A stretch of 64,000 nucleotides of DNA, taken from Billgrantia gudaonensis. Its GTDB lineage: Bacteria > Pseudomonadota > Gammaproteobacteria > Pseudomonadales > Halomonadaceae. The position numbers and the translations under genes were made by a program. The stretch is taken from the NCBI RefSeq assembly GCF_900100195.1, contig NZ_FNES01000001.1, forward strand, positions 300,356 through 364,355, in the 5' to 3' direction. A model generated the notes under the pieces. That model worked only from the letters and a program-made list of their open reading frames with translations, searched no databases and was not told the origin of the DNA. Shown here piece by piece: positions 29,149 to 37,869 of the stretch (positions within the stretch are counted from its first letter, which is position 1; each line of letters starts with the position of its first letter).

Positions 29149-30288
29149 ATGACAGCGTGTCGACTGGTTGCCACTCTGTTGCTGGGCATGGCCATTGGCA
29201 TGCCCTCATGGGCGGCGCCGGCCCTCCCTGGCGATATCATCGCCGATCTTCAGGCTCAGGAGCGCCGGCTCGAGCAGGGCGATCTCGAGACGGTCAGCGA
29301 GCGTGCCCGTAGCCAGGCCCAGCGACTTGCCGGGGGGAATGTCGCCGACCGATGGGCGCGGGCACTCTATCTGCAGCTTGCCGCCAGTGCCGAGGCGCGC
29401 GCCGGCCGCCCGAATACGGCGGCGGAGCTGCTGCGCCAGGCACGCGCCAGCGATGTGGTCGAAGCACAGCAGGCCGACCGCTGGCTGCGTCAGGAAGCCA
29501 ATCTGCGCCTGGCCGCCGACGAAGCCGAGGCAGGCGTCGAGCTGCTCGGCGACTGGTTCGAGCGTCATGCTGGCAATGCCGACGATCGTTGGCAGATGGC
29601 ACGTGGCCTGGCCGAACTGGAGCGTTGGTCGGCGGCGGCCGACTGGGTGGGGCGCGCTTTCGAAGTGGATGACTCACCGGACGATGCCCAGCGACGGCTG
29701 GCCGTTGTCGTCTATCAGCGCGCCGGGCATGGCGAGCGAGCCCTGGACGTGTTGGCCGAAGACCTGGATGCCGATAGCGACGCTTCCGAGTGGCGCCAGG
29801 CAGCGGGACTCGCCCAGCAGATCGGAGCCCATGGGCAGGCAGCTGCACTATGGGAGGCCGGTTGGCGGCTGGGCGTACTCGACGGTCGCGAAGACCGCCT
29901 GATGCTAATCAAGCTGCACCTGGCCGGCGGCACTCCGGCGCGAGCCGCTGAGCGCTTGTCGGCGGCTCTCGACCAAGAGGCATTGCCCGACACTGTGGAG
30001 AATCGGCGTCTCTTGGCCAGTGCCTGGGAGCGGGCGCGCCACCGTGATCGGGCGCTCGAAGCGTGGCAGGACGTGGCCGAGCGCAGCGAAAACGCTGACG
30101 ACTGGCTGCGCCTCGGTCAGCTGGCGTTGGGTTGGGGGCGCGACGGGCGGGCGCGACAAGCCTTGGACGAAGCCGCCGCGAGAGGTGCCGAGGAGGCTGA
30201 GTCCTGGCTGGCGACATTAGAGGCATCGGCGGACGAGCGCTCGCAAGAGCGCGCCGAAACGGGCCAGGACTTGACCCAGGTCCATTGA
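29149..30288 (+). CDS. TPR-repeat protein of the TonB2 operon
   Basis: 379-residue secreted protein. A signal peptide (about 1-22, ending SWAAPA) is followed by helical tetratricopeptide-like repeats over nearly the whole length, for example RWARALYLQLAASAEARAG and RHRDRALEAWQDVAERSENADDWLRLGQLALGWG. TPR genes commonly close TonB2-type operons and are thought to act as periplasmic adaptors. It is 4 bp from tonB. Function beyond that is unknown. Confidence 0.82.
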   Translation: MTACRLVATLLLGMAIGMPSWAAPALPGDIIADLQAQERRLEQGDLETVSERARSQAQRLAGGNVADRWARALYLQLAASAEARAGRPNTAAELLRQARASDVVEAQQADRWLRQEANLRLAADEAEAGVELLGDWFERHAGNADDRWQMARGLAELERWSAAADWVGRAFEVDDSPDDAQRRLAVVVYQRAGHGERALDVLAEDLDADSDASEWRQAAGLAQQIGAHGQAAALWEAGWRLGVLDGREDRLMLIKLHLAGGTPARAAERLSAALDQEALPDTVENRRLLASAWERARHRDRALEAWQDVAERSENADDWLRLGQLALGWGRDGRARQALDEAAARGAEEAESWLATLEASADERSQERAETGQDLTQVH

Positions 30289-30301
30289 CAACGTCAAACA
30301 C

Positions 30302-30320
30302 AATGCCAATCGTTTTCATT
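30302..30320. promoter_or_regulatory. Second Fur-box-like operator
   Basis: AATGCCAATCGTTTTCATT matches 15 of 19 positions of the Fur form AATGAGAATGATTATCATT when read on the minus strand. It is nearly the same sequence as the site at 25240. It sits 13 bp past the TPR stop and 94 bp before the next ATG, just upstream of TATATT at 30324-30329. It therefore probably controls the following small gene. Confidence 0.55.
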
Positions 30321-30414
30321 CGCTATATTGGGTGGTAGAGTCGAATGGCTACGGCAGGTCGAGTCTGCCGACTTTCAATCACGCTATCCGTCAACGAATG
30401 GAAGGGGATGCACC

Positions 30415-30795
30415 ATGAAACAGCCGCTGATCGCACTGGCCCTCGCTAGCCTGATGACCACCGCTTCACTGGCCGTTGCCGATGAGCAGGAGCGTGTCGA
30501 TCACTTCGAGGCCAAGTCCTCGGAAACGCTGGTGGAAGCGGTGGCCAACTTCACCGAATACAACGAGAAACTGGCCGCCATCCTCGAAAAGGACGAGCTC
30601 AGCGATGAGGACATGGGCAACATTCACCAGCTGAGCTACACCATCGAAGAGGCATTGGCCAAGATCCACACGGATCTGGAGAACGTGGCCGCCACCCTGG
30701 AAGAGGTGCATCTCGGTTCCGAGACGGGGGACTACGAAGGCGTCAAGGCCAACGGCGAAGCCTATCTGAAGACGGCCTGGACGGTCATCCGGTAG
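30415..30795 (+). CDS. Small secreted helical protein, DUF6746-like
   Basis: 126-residue exported protein. A signal peptide ends near LAVA-DEQ (about residue 22), and the mature part is an acidic helical bundle (HFEAKSSETLVEAVANF, GNIHQLSYTIEEALAKIH, GVKANGEAYLKTAWTVIR). The end resembles cytochrome b562 in shape, but I see no His/Met ligand pair, so I do not call it a cytochrome. I believe it belongs to DUF6746. A Fur-like site upstream and the TonB operon before it suggest a role under iron limitation. A convergent hairpin follows. Confidence 0.7.
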   Translation: MKQPLIALALASLMTTASLAVADEQERVDHFEAKSSETLVEAVANFTEYNEKLAAILEKDELSDEDMGNIHQLSYTIEEALAKIHTDLENVAATLEEVHLGSETGDYEGVKANGEAYLKTAWTVIR

Positions 30796-30822
30796 TGGTC
30801 GGCGCCAGTTTCAGGCCTCATG

Positions 30823-30848
30823 GACGGCCGCCCAGTCGGGCGGCCGTC
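30823..30848. terminator. Bidirectional hairpin between convergent genes
   Basis: A perfect 11-bp stem (GACGGCCGCCC, 30823-30833 with 30838-30848) with an AGTC loop lies between the stops of the small secreted protein and xthA. No T-run on either side. Confidence 0.55.
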
Positions 30849-30861
30849 GGCGTTGTGCCGG

Positions 30862-31689
30862 TCAGAGGTCGATGTCGGTCCATACCGGGGCGTGGTCGGA
30901 GGGCTTCTCCATGCCGCGCAAGGCGTAGTCGATGCCTGCGTCGGTGACCGATTCGGCCAGTGAGCGGGTGACCAGGATGGTGTCGATGCGCAGACCGCGC
31001 TTGGGATCGCGCTCGAAGCCGCGGGAGCGATAGTCGAACCAGCTGAAGCGGTCGTCGATCTCGGGATGGCGCAGTCGGTAGCTGTCGGTGAGCCCCCAGG
31101 TCTTGAGACGAGCGAGCCACTCACGCTCCTCGGGCTGGAAGCTGGTCTTGCCCTCGCGTAGCCAGCGTTTGCGATTGGCCTCGCCGATGCCGATGTCGAT
31201 GTCCTCCGGCGAGATGTTGAAGTCGCCCATCACTGCCAGGCGTTCGTCGGGGTGGTGATGCGACGCCAGCCGTTCGGTGAGCTGGGCGTAGAAGGCCCGC
31301 TTGTGCGGAAACTTCACCGGATGCTCGACGTTTTCGCCCTGGGGAAAATAGCCGTTGTAGATCGTCAGCGGTTCGCCCGATGCCGGGCGAAGTCGCACGC
31401 CGATCAGGCGCCGCTGGGCGTCCTCGCCGTCCTCGGGCAGGCCGTAGTGCACGGCGTCCGGCTCTCCGCATTGGGCAGGGTCGATCATCAAGGCGACGCC
31501 GTAGTGCCCCTTCTGACCGTGGAACACGACTCGATAGCCCAGTGCCTCCACCGCTGCACGGGGAAACTCGCTGTCCTGCACCTTGGTCTCCTGCAGGCCG
31601 ATCACCGCCGGGCGGTGGCTGTCCACCAGCGCCGAAAGCTGGTGGAGACGGGCGCGGACTCCATTGATGTTGAACGACACCAGACGCAT
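30862..31689 (-). CDS. xthA: Exodeoxyribonuclease III family AP endonuclease
   Basis: 275-residue EEP-superfamily nuclease for abasic-site repair: [26 protein letters not shown] with the metal glutamate, GDFNISPEDID, a WFDYRS motif and the terminal SDHAPVW histidine. The length fits ExoIII. The ATG at 31689 overlaps the stop of the upstream small gene (TGATG on the minus strand), so the two are translated together. Confidence 0.93.
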   Translation of the reverse strand: MRLVSFNINGVRARLHQLSALVDSHRPAVIGLQETKVQDSEFPRAAVEALGYRVVFHGQKGHYGVALMIDPAQCGEPDAVHYGLPEDGEDAQRRLIGVRLRPASGEPLTIYNGYFPQGENVEHPVKFPHKRAFYAQLTERLASHHHPDERLAVMGDFNISPEDIDIGIGEANRKRWLREGKTSFQPEEREWLARLKTWGLTDSYRLRHPEIDDRFSWFDYRSRGFERDPKRGLRIDTILVTRSLAESVTDAGIDYALRGMEKPSDHAPVWTDIDL

Positions 31690-31925
31690 CAGTCGGTCTC
31701 CTTGTCGTCACGCGGCGGGTGGATGTCGATCGGCTGGCCGGCTTGCTGACGGGCTTGCTTGCGCGCCGCCTGCAGCTTGCGTTGCTGGCGCTTCTTCTGG
31801 GTGAAGCGGCGCGACGGGGCCACCTCGTCGGGGTTTTCGTGACGCCACTGGCGGTAGTCCTTGCGTCGGCCGGTACGGATGGTCACCTTGTCGGCCAGCG
31901 AGCGAGTCTTCTTGCGGCGGGTCAT
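31689..31925 (-). CDS. Small highly basic protein of unknown function
   Basis: 78-residue Lys/Arg/Gln-rich protein starting [27 protein letters not shown], with a helical basic middle ([20 protein letters not shown]) and a polar tail. I do not recognise a named family. It is probably a nucleic-acid or ribosome-associated protein on composition alone. The ATG at 31925 is preferred to a longer in-frame reading that runs into the rhlB promoter region. It is coupled to xthA and divergent from rhlB. Confidence 0.65.
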   Translation of the reverse strand: MTRRKKTRSLADKVTIRTGRRKDYRQWRHENPDEVAPSRRFTQKKRQQRKLQAARKQARQQAGQPIDIHPPRDDKETD

Positions 31926-32070
31926 GGCCGGACTCCTGAGCGTGTCGAATGCCAAGCGGGTGTGCATTCTACCAGTCTCGACCCGCAAGCGCGCCCTCGT
32001 CGCGCGAGGCTGGTACAATGCCCGCCGAACGAGGCTTTCCATCCACTGTTACGGACAAGACACACAGCCT

Positions 32071-33345
32071 ATGAGCGAGTCGGAACAGACCACAGCCCCG
32101 GCCCAGAATCGCAAGCCGAAGCGTCGGCGTCGCAAGCCGCGCCGCCGCCAGTCGAACTGGGATCTGCGCCAGTTTCAGGTGCCTGCCGTGGCGGGCAAGT
32201 GGCGCTTTCACGACTTCGAGTTGCCGCTGCCGCTGATGCGCGCCATTCATGCGCTGGGCTTCGAATACTGCACGCCGATCCAGGCGGAGGCGCTGCGCCA
32301 TACGCTGCTGGGTGGCGACGTGGTGGGCAAGGCCCAGACCGGCACCGGCAAGACGGCTGCCTTCCTGATCTCGATCCTGGCTTACTTTCTCGAGGAGGAG
32401 GCGCCCGACGGCCAGAAGCCGGGGGCTCCGCGTGCGTTGATCGTGGCGCCGACCCGTGAGCTGGCGCTGCAGATCGAAAAGGATGCCAAGGCGCTGGCCC
32501 GCTTCACGTCGCTCAACGTGGCCAGCGTCGTGGGGGGCATGGACTACCAGAAGCAGCGCGACAACCTCGGAAAGAATGTCGATATTCTGGTGGCCACGCC
32601 GGGGCGGTTGCTCGACTTCCACGAGAAACGCGACGTCGACCTCACCCAAGTGGAGGTGCTGGTGCTCGATGAAGCGGACCGCATGCTCTCCATGGGCTTC
32701 ATCCCCGACGTCAAGCGCATCATCCGCCATACGCCCAAGAAGGAAGAACGACAGACCTTCCTGTTCTCGGCGACCTTTTCTCAGGACATACTCAATCTGG
32801 CCAACCAGTGGACGCACCAGGCGGAGTACGTGGAGATCGAGGTCACCGTCGAGAACCAGGCGGATATCGATCAGCGCGTCTACCTGGTCAGCGACGACGA
32901 CAAGCAGAAACTGCTGGTCAAGTTGCTCCAGCAGGAGGCCTTCGATCGCGTGATGGTGTTCGGCAACCGCCGGGACCTGGTGCGCCGGCTCGACGAGCTG
33001 CTGCGCAAGGCCGGCATCAATGTCGCCATGCTCTCCGGCGACGTGCCGCAGAATCAGCGCATCAAGACCCTCGAGAGTTTCCGCGAGGGCGATATCCAGG
33101 TACTGGTGGCCACCGACGTGGCGGGGCGCGGCATCCACATCGAGGACGTCAGCCACGTGATCAACTACACCCTGCCGGAGGATCCGGAGGACTACGTGCA
33201 CCGCATCGGGCGTACCGGTCGTGCCGGTGCCAAGGGCGTGTCGATCAGCTTCGTGGGCGAGGAGGATGCCTTCTCGCTGCCCGAGATCGAGCGCTACATC
33301 GGCGACAAGCTGCCCTGCGAGCATCCGCCGGAAGGACTTTTATGA
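32071..33345 (+). CDS. rhlB: DEAD-box RNA helicase RhlB
   Basis: 424-residue ATP-dependent RNA helicase. The N-terminal Arg/Lys patch ([13 protein letters not shown]) is followed by [19 protein letters not shown] (Q-motif region), [45 protein letters not shown] and [10 protein letters not shown]. The C-terminus CEHPPEGLL matches the RhlB ending CE.PP..LL. In E. coli RhlB is a degradosome partner of RNase E, also encoded here at 1-2436. A -10-like TACAAT is at 32014-32019. Confidence 0.92.
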   Translation: MSESEQTTAPAQNRKPKRRRRKPRRRQSNWDLRQFQVPAVAGKWRFHDFELPLPLMRAIHALGFEYCTPIQAEALRHTLLGGDVVGKAQTGTGKTAAFLISILAYFLEEEAPDGQKPGAPRALIVAPTRELALQIEKDAKALARFTSLNVASVVGGMDYQKQRDNLGKNVDILVATPGRLLDFHEKRDVDLTQVEVLVLDEADRMLSMGFIPDVKRIIRHTPKKEERQTFLFSATFSQDILNLANQWTHQAEYVEIEVTVENQADIDQRVYLVSDDDKQKLLVKLLQQEAFDRVMVFGNRRDLVRRLDELLRKAGINVAMLSGDVPQNQRIKTLESFREGDIQVLVATDVAGRGIHIEDVSHVINYTLPEDPEDYVHRIGRTGRAGAKGVSISFVGEEDAFSLPEIERYIGDKLPCEHPPEGLL

Positions 33346-33613
33346 GCGCTAAGCTCGAAGAGCGGCGCTACGCGCCTGGGAGCTGGAAGCCATAGCAACA
33401 TGGTCAGCCCAGATGTTGATGAACATCTCGAGTGACGGCCAGACAAGGCGAAGGTCTGCGCTGAATGGGCTGTAACACTACTGCAGGTAGCGCTCTGGAA
33501 ACCGACGATGCTTTGCTGCCGATGCTGACGGCTTCGATGCAAGCTCAGTTCATGCTCTGCACGGTCGGTGAGGTGGAGTTTTCTCACCGCTTACCGCTTC
33601 CAGCTTACAGCTT
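33345..33613. repeat. Heptamer-armed element between rhlB and dinG
   Basis: The left arm (33345-33394) reads as degenerate 7-mers: AGCGCTA, AGCTCGA, AGAGCGG, CGCTACG, CGCCTGG and then, after one extra base, AGCTGGA, AGCCATA. The right arm (33586-33613) is ACCGCTT twice, CCAGCTT, ACAGCTT. The arms share the perfect inverted pair AGCTGGAAGC (33381-33390) / GCTTCCAGCT (33596-33605). About 200 bp lie between them, with no coding potential I can support. The element fills the whole gap before dinG. Confidence 0.75.
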
Positions 33614-33621
33614 GGGTGAAT

Positions 33622-35769
33622 ATGCTTGACGAAGCCCTCAAGGAGGAGATCCAGGCCGCTTATCGCCGCGTGCTCGAGGCGCTGGATCTCACTCCACGCT
33701 ACGGGCAGCGGCTGATGATCGCCGAGATCGCTCGCACCCTGGGCGGCATCACCGCCGACGAGGCGGGGCGGCGCACCAGCGACGAGCACGTCTGCGTGCT
33801 CGAGGCCGGCACCGGTACCGGCAAGACCCTGGCCTACCTGCTTGCCGCGCTGCCGGTGGCCAAGGCGCACGGCAAGCGGCTGGTGATTGCCACGGCCACG
33901 GTGGCGCTGCAGGAGCAGGTGCTGCACCAGGACCTGCCGGCGCTCGAGGCGCACAGCGGTCTCGACTTCGATTTCGCCCTGGCCAAGGGGCGCGGCCGCT
34001 ACCTCTGCGTGGCGCGTCTCGAACAGGCACTCGACGGCGTGGCGGACAATCCCACTCTGTCGCTGTTCGAACAGAGCCTGGCTGGGCAGGGAGGCGACGA
34101 CTTTCAGACGCTGGTGCAGGAGATGGCCGATGCCTACGGCAGCGGTCGCTGGCCAGGCGATCGCGACAGCTGGCCGGAAGCCATCGCGGATGCCGACTGG
34201 CGTCGCCTGACCATCGACCATCGCCAGTGTACCAATCGCCGCTGCGGCCACTTCGGCGCCTGCGCCTTCTTTCGCGCTCGCCGCGATCTGGAGAGCGCCG
34301 ACGTCATCGTCGCCAATCATGACCTGGTGCTCGCCGACCTGTCGCTGGGTGGTGGAGTGGTGCTGCCGCCGCCGGGCGATTGCATCTACGTCTTCGACGA
34401 GGGCCACCATCTTCCCGACAAGGCCTTGCAGCACTTCACCCATCGCGTGGGCGTGAGCGGCGCGCTGCGCTGGCTAGGCACCCTCAAGAAGTCGCTTACC
34501 GAGCTCAACGCGGCGCTGGCCGTGCAGCCCACCCTGGCGCGCCTGCTGGCCGGCCTGCCCGAGCTGATCGCCGCCCTGGAGCCGCGTCTCGGCGAGGTCT
34601 TTGCGCTCGGTCATCAGCTGGCGGGTCGTCAGCAGGGCTTGGGCGACGCAGAGGAGAGCATGACCCACCGCTTTCCCATGGGGCGCGTGCCCGATGGGCT
34701 GCGCGACCAGGCTGGAGCTCTGGTCACGGCGTTCGCCGAACTCTCGCGCAGTCTCGAGACGATGAGCGACATCCTGCGCGAGAGTCATGATCCCGACAAG
34801 CAGACCGGCTTGCCCCGCGAGCAAGCCGAGGCGTGGCTGCCGTTGGTCGCTCTGCTGCACGGTCGCGCCTTGGAGGCCCATGCGTTGTGGCAGGCCTATG
34901 CCGAGAGCGACGAGGAAGGCGAGGCGCCGCGGGCGCGCTGGATGGTGCTGGAGCGCCTGGGCGGCGATGGTGAACTGACGTTCTCGGCAAGCCCGGTTTC
35001 TGCCGCACCGACGCTGGCGCGCACGTTGTGGGGCAGCTGCTTCGGTGCGGTGGTCACGTCGGCGACGCTGACGGCCCTGGGACGCTTCGAGCGGCTGCAG
35101 GAGCGTGCCGGGCTGGCCAACCGCTATCGCTATCAGCGGTTGCCGAGCCCCTTCGACTACTCCCAGGCAGTGCTCAGCGTGCCCCGCGAGGCAGTGGATC
35201 CCGCCGATCGCGAGGTCCACGAGCGGGCGATCGTCGACTTCGTCGCAGGCCTGGGCGAAGACGAGGCGGTGCTGATGCTGTTTTCGTCGCGGGCACAGCT
35301 GCGTGCAGTAGAGAAGGCGCTGCCGCGAACGCTCGCCGAGCGGGTGCTGGCCCAGGATCGGCTGCCCAAGCGCGAACTCATTGGCCGCCACCGCGCGCGG
35401 GTCGATGCGGGGGAGGGAAGCGTGATATTCGGCCTGGCCAGTTTCGCCGAGGGTATCGACCTGCCCGGTGACTACCTGACCCACGTGGTGATCACCCGGC
35501 TGCCCTTTGCCGTACCCGACGACCCGGTAGGGGCGACGCTGGCGGAGTGGATCGAGAGCCGCGGGGGCAATCCCTTCATGCGCATCAGCGTGCCGGACGC
35601 CTCCATCAAGCTGGTTCAGGCGTGCGGGCGGCTGATCCGCAAGGAGGCCGACCGCGGTCGCATCACGCTGCTGGATCGCCGCGTACTGACACGGCGTTAT
35701 GGCCGCGCACTGCTCGATGCATTGCCGCCCTTCGAGCGCGAGATCGACGGGGTCCGTCAGTCACCCTGA
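33622..35769 (+). CDS. dinG: ATP-dependent DNA helicase DinG
   Basis: 715-residue XPD-like SF2 helicase with a 4Fe-4S domain, active on D-loops and R-loops. The Walker A is EAGTGTGKTLAYL. Fe-S cysteines are in GRYLC and QCTNRRCGHFGAC. The DEAH-box variant is VFDEGHHL, and FASFAEG-type and QACGRLIRKEADRG motifs lie near the C-terminus. Length equals E. coli DinG. I start at the ATG at 33622 (MLDEALKEEIQ). Earlier in-frame codons fall inside the repeat arm. No clear LexA box was found upstream. Confidence 0.93.
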   Translation: MLDEALKEEIQAAYRRVLEALDLTPRYGQRLMIAEIARTLGGITADEAGRRTSDEHVCVLEAGTGTGKTLAYLLAALPVAKAHGKRLVIATATVALQEQVLHQDLPALEAHSGLDFDFALAKGRGRYLCVARLEQALDGVADNPTLSLFEQSLAGQGGDDFQTLVQEMADAYGSGRWPGDRDSWPEAIADADWRRLTIDHRQCTNRRCGHFGACAFFRARRDLESADVIVANHDLVLADLSLGGGVVLPPPGDCIYVFDEGHHLPDKALQHFTHRVGVSGALRWLGTLKKSLTELNAALAVQPTLARLLAGLPELIAALEPRLGEVFALGHQLAGRQQGLGDAEESMTHRFPMGRVPDGLRDQAGALVTAFAELSRSLETMSDILRESHDPDKQTGLPREQAEAWLPLVALLHGRALEAHALWQAYAESDEEGEAPRARWMVLERLGGDGELTFSASPVSAAPTLARTLWGSCFGAVVTSATLTALGRFERLQERAGLANRYRYQRLPSPFDYSQAVLSVPREAVDPADREVHERAIVDFVAGLGEDEAVLMLFSSRAQLRAVEKALPRTLAERVLAQDRLPKRELIGRHRARVDAGEGSVIFGLASFAEGIDLPGDYLTHVVITRLPFAVPDDPVGATLAEWIESRGGNPFMRISVPDASIKLVQACGRLIRKEADRGRITLLDRRVLTRRYGRALLDALPPFEREIDGVRQSP

Positions 35770-35820
35770 ATCGCTGACGCAAACGCCGGCAATTCGGGCG
35801 GTGCCGGTCTGTGATGCACC

Positions 35821-35843
35821 ACGGCCCGCCGATGGCGGGCCGT
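35821..35843. terminator. Hairpin between dinG and DAHP synthase genes
   Basis: A perfect 10-bp stem (ACGGCCCGCC, 35821-35830 with 35834-35843) around a GAT loop lies between convergent stops. No T-run, so activity is uncertain. Confidence 0.5.
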
Positions 35844-35865
35844 CGAGGAGAAGTGTCGCCGTGGC

Positions 35866-36945
35866 TCAGGTGTCGCGGCGTCGCTCGGCCAGCACCGGAG
35901 CCAGCTTCTCGGCCATGCGCGTCATGGCCTGCTCGGTGGTGTCCCAGTCGATGCAGGCGTCGGTGATGGAGACGCCGTACTGCAGATCGCCGAGATCGTC
36001 GGGAATCTTCTGGTTGCCCCAGCCGATGTTCGACTCCACCATCAGGCCCATGATGGAACGATTGCCTTCCAGGATCTGGTTGGTGACGTTCTCCATCACC
36101 AGCGGCTGGAGGGCCGGGTCCTTGTTGGAGTTGGCGTGGGAGCAGTCGATCATGATGTTGGGCTTCACTCCGGCCTTGCGCAGTTCCTGCTCGGCCAGCG
36201 CCACGCTGACGCTGTCGTAGTTGGGTTTGCCGTTGCCGCCGCGCAGCACGACGTGAGCATAGGCGTTGCCGCGGGTACGAATGATCGCCACCTGGCCGGC
36301 CTGATCGATGCCCAGGAAGTTGTGCGGATGGGCCACTGACTGCAAGGCGTTGACCGCCACGTCGAGGCTGCCGTCGGTGCCGTTCTTGAAGCCGACCGGG
36401 CTCGACAGGCCGGAGGACATCTCACGATGGGTCTGCGATTCGGTAGTGCGAGCGCCGATGGCCGACCAGCCGATGCAGTCTTGCAGGTACTGCGGCGAGA
36501 TGGGATCGAGCGCTTCGGTGGCGAGCGGCAGGCCCAGTTCGGAGAGCTCGACCAGCAGCCGGCGGGCGATTCGCAGACCCTCCTCGATCTCGAAGGAACC
36601 GTTGATGTGCGGGTCGTTGATCAGTCCCTTCCAGCCTACGGTGGTGCGGGGTTTCTCGAAATAGACGCGCATCACGACATACAAGCTATCCTTGACCTCA
36701 TCGGCCAGGCGGCGCAGGCGGCGGGCATAATCCAGGGCGGCATCCACGTCATGGATCGAGCAAGGACCGATGACCACCAGCAGGCGCGGGTCGGTGCCGT
36801 CGAGGATGTTCTGGATGGTACGACGCCCTTCGATGACCGTCCGTTCGGCGGCCTCGCTCAGGGGTATCTCCTGTTTGAGGGCCTCGGGAGTGACCAGAAC
36901 GTCCTGGGAAAGAACATTGAGGTTGTTGACCTGCTGATCGGACAT
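35866..36945 (-). CDS. aroG: 3-deoxy-7-phosphoheptulonate (DAHP) synthase, class I
   Basis: First enzyme of the shikimate pathway, condensing PEP with erythrose 4-phosphate. The 359-residue type I-alpha protein has VVIGPCSIHDVDAALDYARRL, RVYFEKPRTTVGWKGLINDP, TEALDPISPQY, the GARTTESQTHREMSSGLS loop, IMIDCSHANSNKD and GVSITDACIDW. The symbol is provisional, because AroF, AroG and AroH isozymes, which differ in feedback inhibitor, are hard to separate by eye. It is divergent from rpoE. Confidence 0.93.
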   Translation of the reverse strand: MSDQQVNNLNVLSQDVLVTPEALKQEIPLSEAAERTVIEGRRTIQNILDGTDPRLLVVIGPCSIHDVDAALDYARRLRRLADEVKDSLYVVMRVYFEKPRTTVGWKGLINDPHINGSFEIEEGLRIARRLLVELSELGLPLATEALDPISPQYLQDCIGWSAIGARTTESQTHREMSSGLSSPVGFKNGTDGSLDVAVNALQSVAHPHNFLGIDQAGQVAIIRTRGNAYAHVVLRGGNGKPNYDSVSVALAEQELRKAGVKPNIMIDCSHANSNKDPALQPLVMENVTNQILEGNRSIMGLMVESNIGWGNQKIPDDLGDLQYGVSITDACIDWDTTEQAMTRMAEKLAPVLAERRRDT

Positions 36946-37263
36946 GGGTGCTACCTGTATCGTGTCATGATGCGTTGGGGGCGAGTCTTCCGCCTACTAT
37001 CGCTCGCCGATGAGGCAAAAATCAATCGGATGGGGAACCGCAAGGCGTCGAGCCCGGTCACAGCGCCGGTGCTGACGATGGCAAGTCGGCTTGATGCGCG
37101 AGCGAGAAACAGGAACACTTGCCGTTTCGATGAACGGTGACATTCAGGGACATGAGCTGCCGCCAGGCACCAGGTTGAGACCATGCATGCAGATTTCGTT
37201 GCAACGCCCCGCTGCACCTTCACGACGCTGCGCCAGGATCTCTCCCGATTGGGGAGGGTGTGA
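36946..37263. other. Divergent control region of aroG and rpoE (no gene)
   Basis: 318 bp between two divergent starts with no supportable gene. It contains the aroG promoter candidate (36996-37025). I looked for a sigma-E type promoter for rpoE (GGAACTT, about 16 bp, TCTGA) and found only a partial match at 37112 without a -10 at the right distance. Confidence 0.6.
36996..37025 (-). promoter_or_regulatory. Predicted sigma70 promoter of aroG
   Basis: Minus-strand TTGATT (37025-37020), 18 bp, GATAGT (37001-36996). Each element matches consensus at four of six positions. The start would be about 40 bp before the ATG. Confidence 0.4.
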
Positions 37264-37869
37264 ATGGGAAATCGTGAAACCGACCAGCAGCTCGTGGAAC
37301 GCGCCCAGCAGGGGGATACCCGCGCCTTCGACCTGCTGGTGAAGAAGTACCAGCACAAGATCATTGGCCTGATCGGCCGCTACGTTCAGGACCATGCCGA
37401 AGTTCAGGACGTGGCCCAGGAGGCCTTCATCAAGGCGTATCGGGCGCTCGGCAAGTTTCGTGCCGAGAGCGCCTTCTATACCTGGATGTACCGTATTGCC
37501 ATCAATACGGCCAAGAACCACTTGGTTTCCAAGGGGCGGCGTCCGCCAGGCAGCGACCTGGACATCGCCGATGCCGAGATCGTCGACCATAGCGGGCGGC
37601 TGGCCGACATCGAGACACCGGAAGCGGCCATTGCCCGCGACCAGCTCGAGGCGGCGGTGTTCGAGGCCATCGAGAAGCTGCCCGACGACTTGCGCACGGC
37701 CATCACACTGCGTGAACTCGACGGCCTCTCCTATGAGGACATCGCCAATATCATGCAGTGTCCGGTAGGGACGGTACGCTCACGAATCTTCCGCGCCCGA
37801 GAGGCCGTGGACCAGCATATTCAGCCGCTGGTCACCACGTCTCGAAGCCGCGAATCGGTGGCCGATTGA
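37264..37869 (+). CDS. rpoE: RNA polymerase sigma factor RpoE/AlgU
   Basis: 201-residue extracytoplasmic-function sigma factor for envelope stress. Region 2 is seen in QHKIIGLIGRYVQDHAEVQDVAQEAFIKAYRAL and FYTWMYRIAINTAKNHL. Region 4 is seen in LPDDLRTAITLRELDGLSYEDIANIMQCPVGTVRSRIFRARE. A GGGGAGGG Shine-Dalgarno sequence precedes the ATG at 37264. Downstream rseA, rseB and mucD complete the regulatory set. Unusually, 187 bp separate it from rseA. Confidence 0.96.
   Translation: MGNRETDQQLVERAQQGDTRAFDLLVKKYQHKIIGLIGRYVQDHAEVQDVAQEAFIKAYRALGKFRAESAFYTWMYRIAINTAKNHLVSKGRRPPGSDLDIADAEIVDHSGRLADIETPEAAIARDQLEAAVFEAIEKLPDDLRTAITLRELDGLSYEDIANIMQCPVGTVRSRIFRAREAVDQHIQPLVTTSRSRESVAD

Noticed and set aside
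30415..30795. Cytochrome b562 annotation for the small secreted protein
   Set aside because: Size and helical ending are similar, but the Met and His haem ligands expected near the two ends of the bundle are not seen.
33466..33490. LexA box upstream of dinG
   Set aside because: The best candidate, CTG followed by CAG, has 11 rather than 10 intervening bases and lacks the CTGT/ACAG ends.
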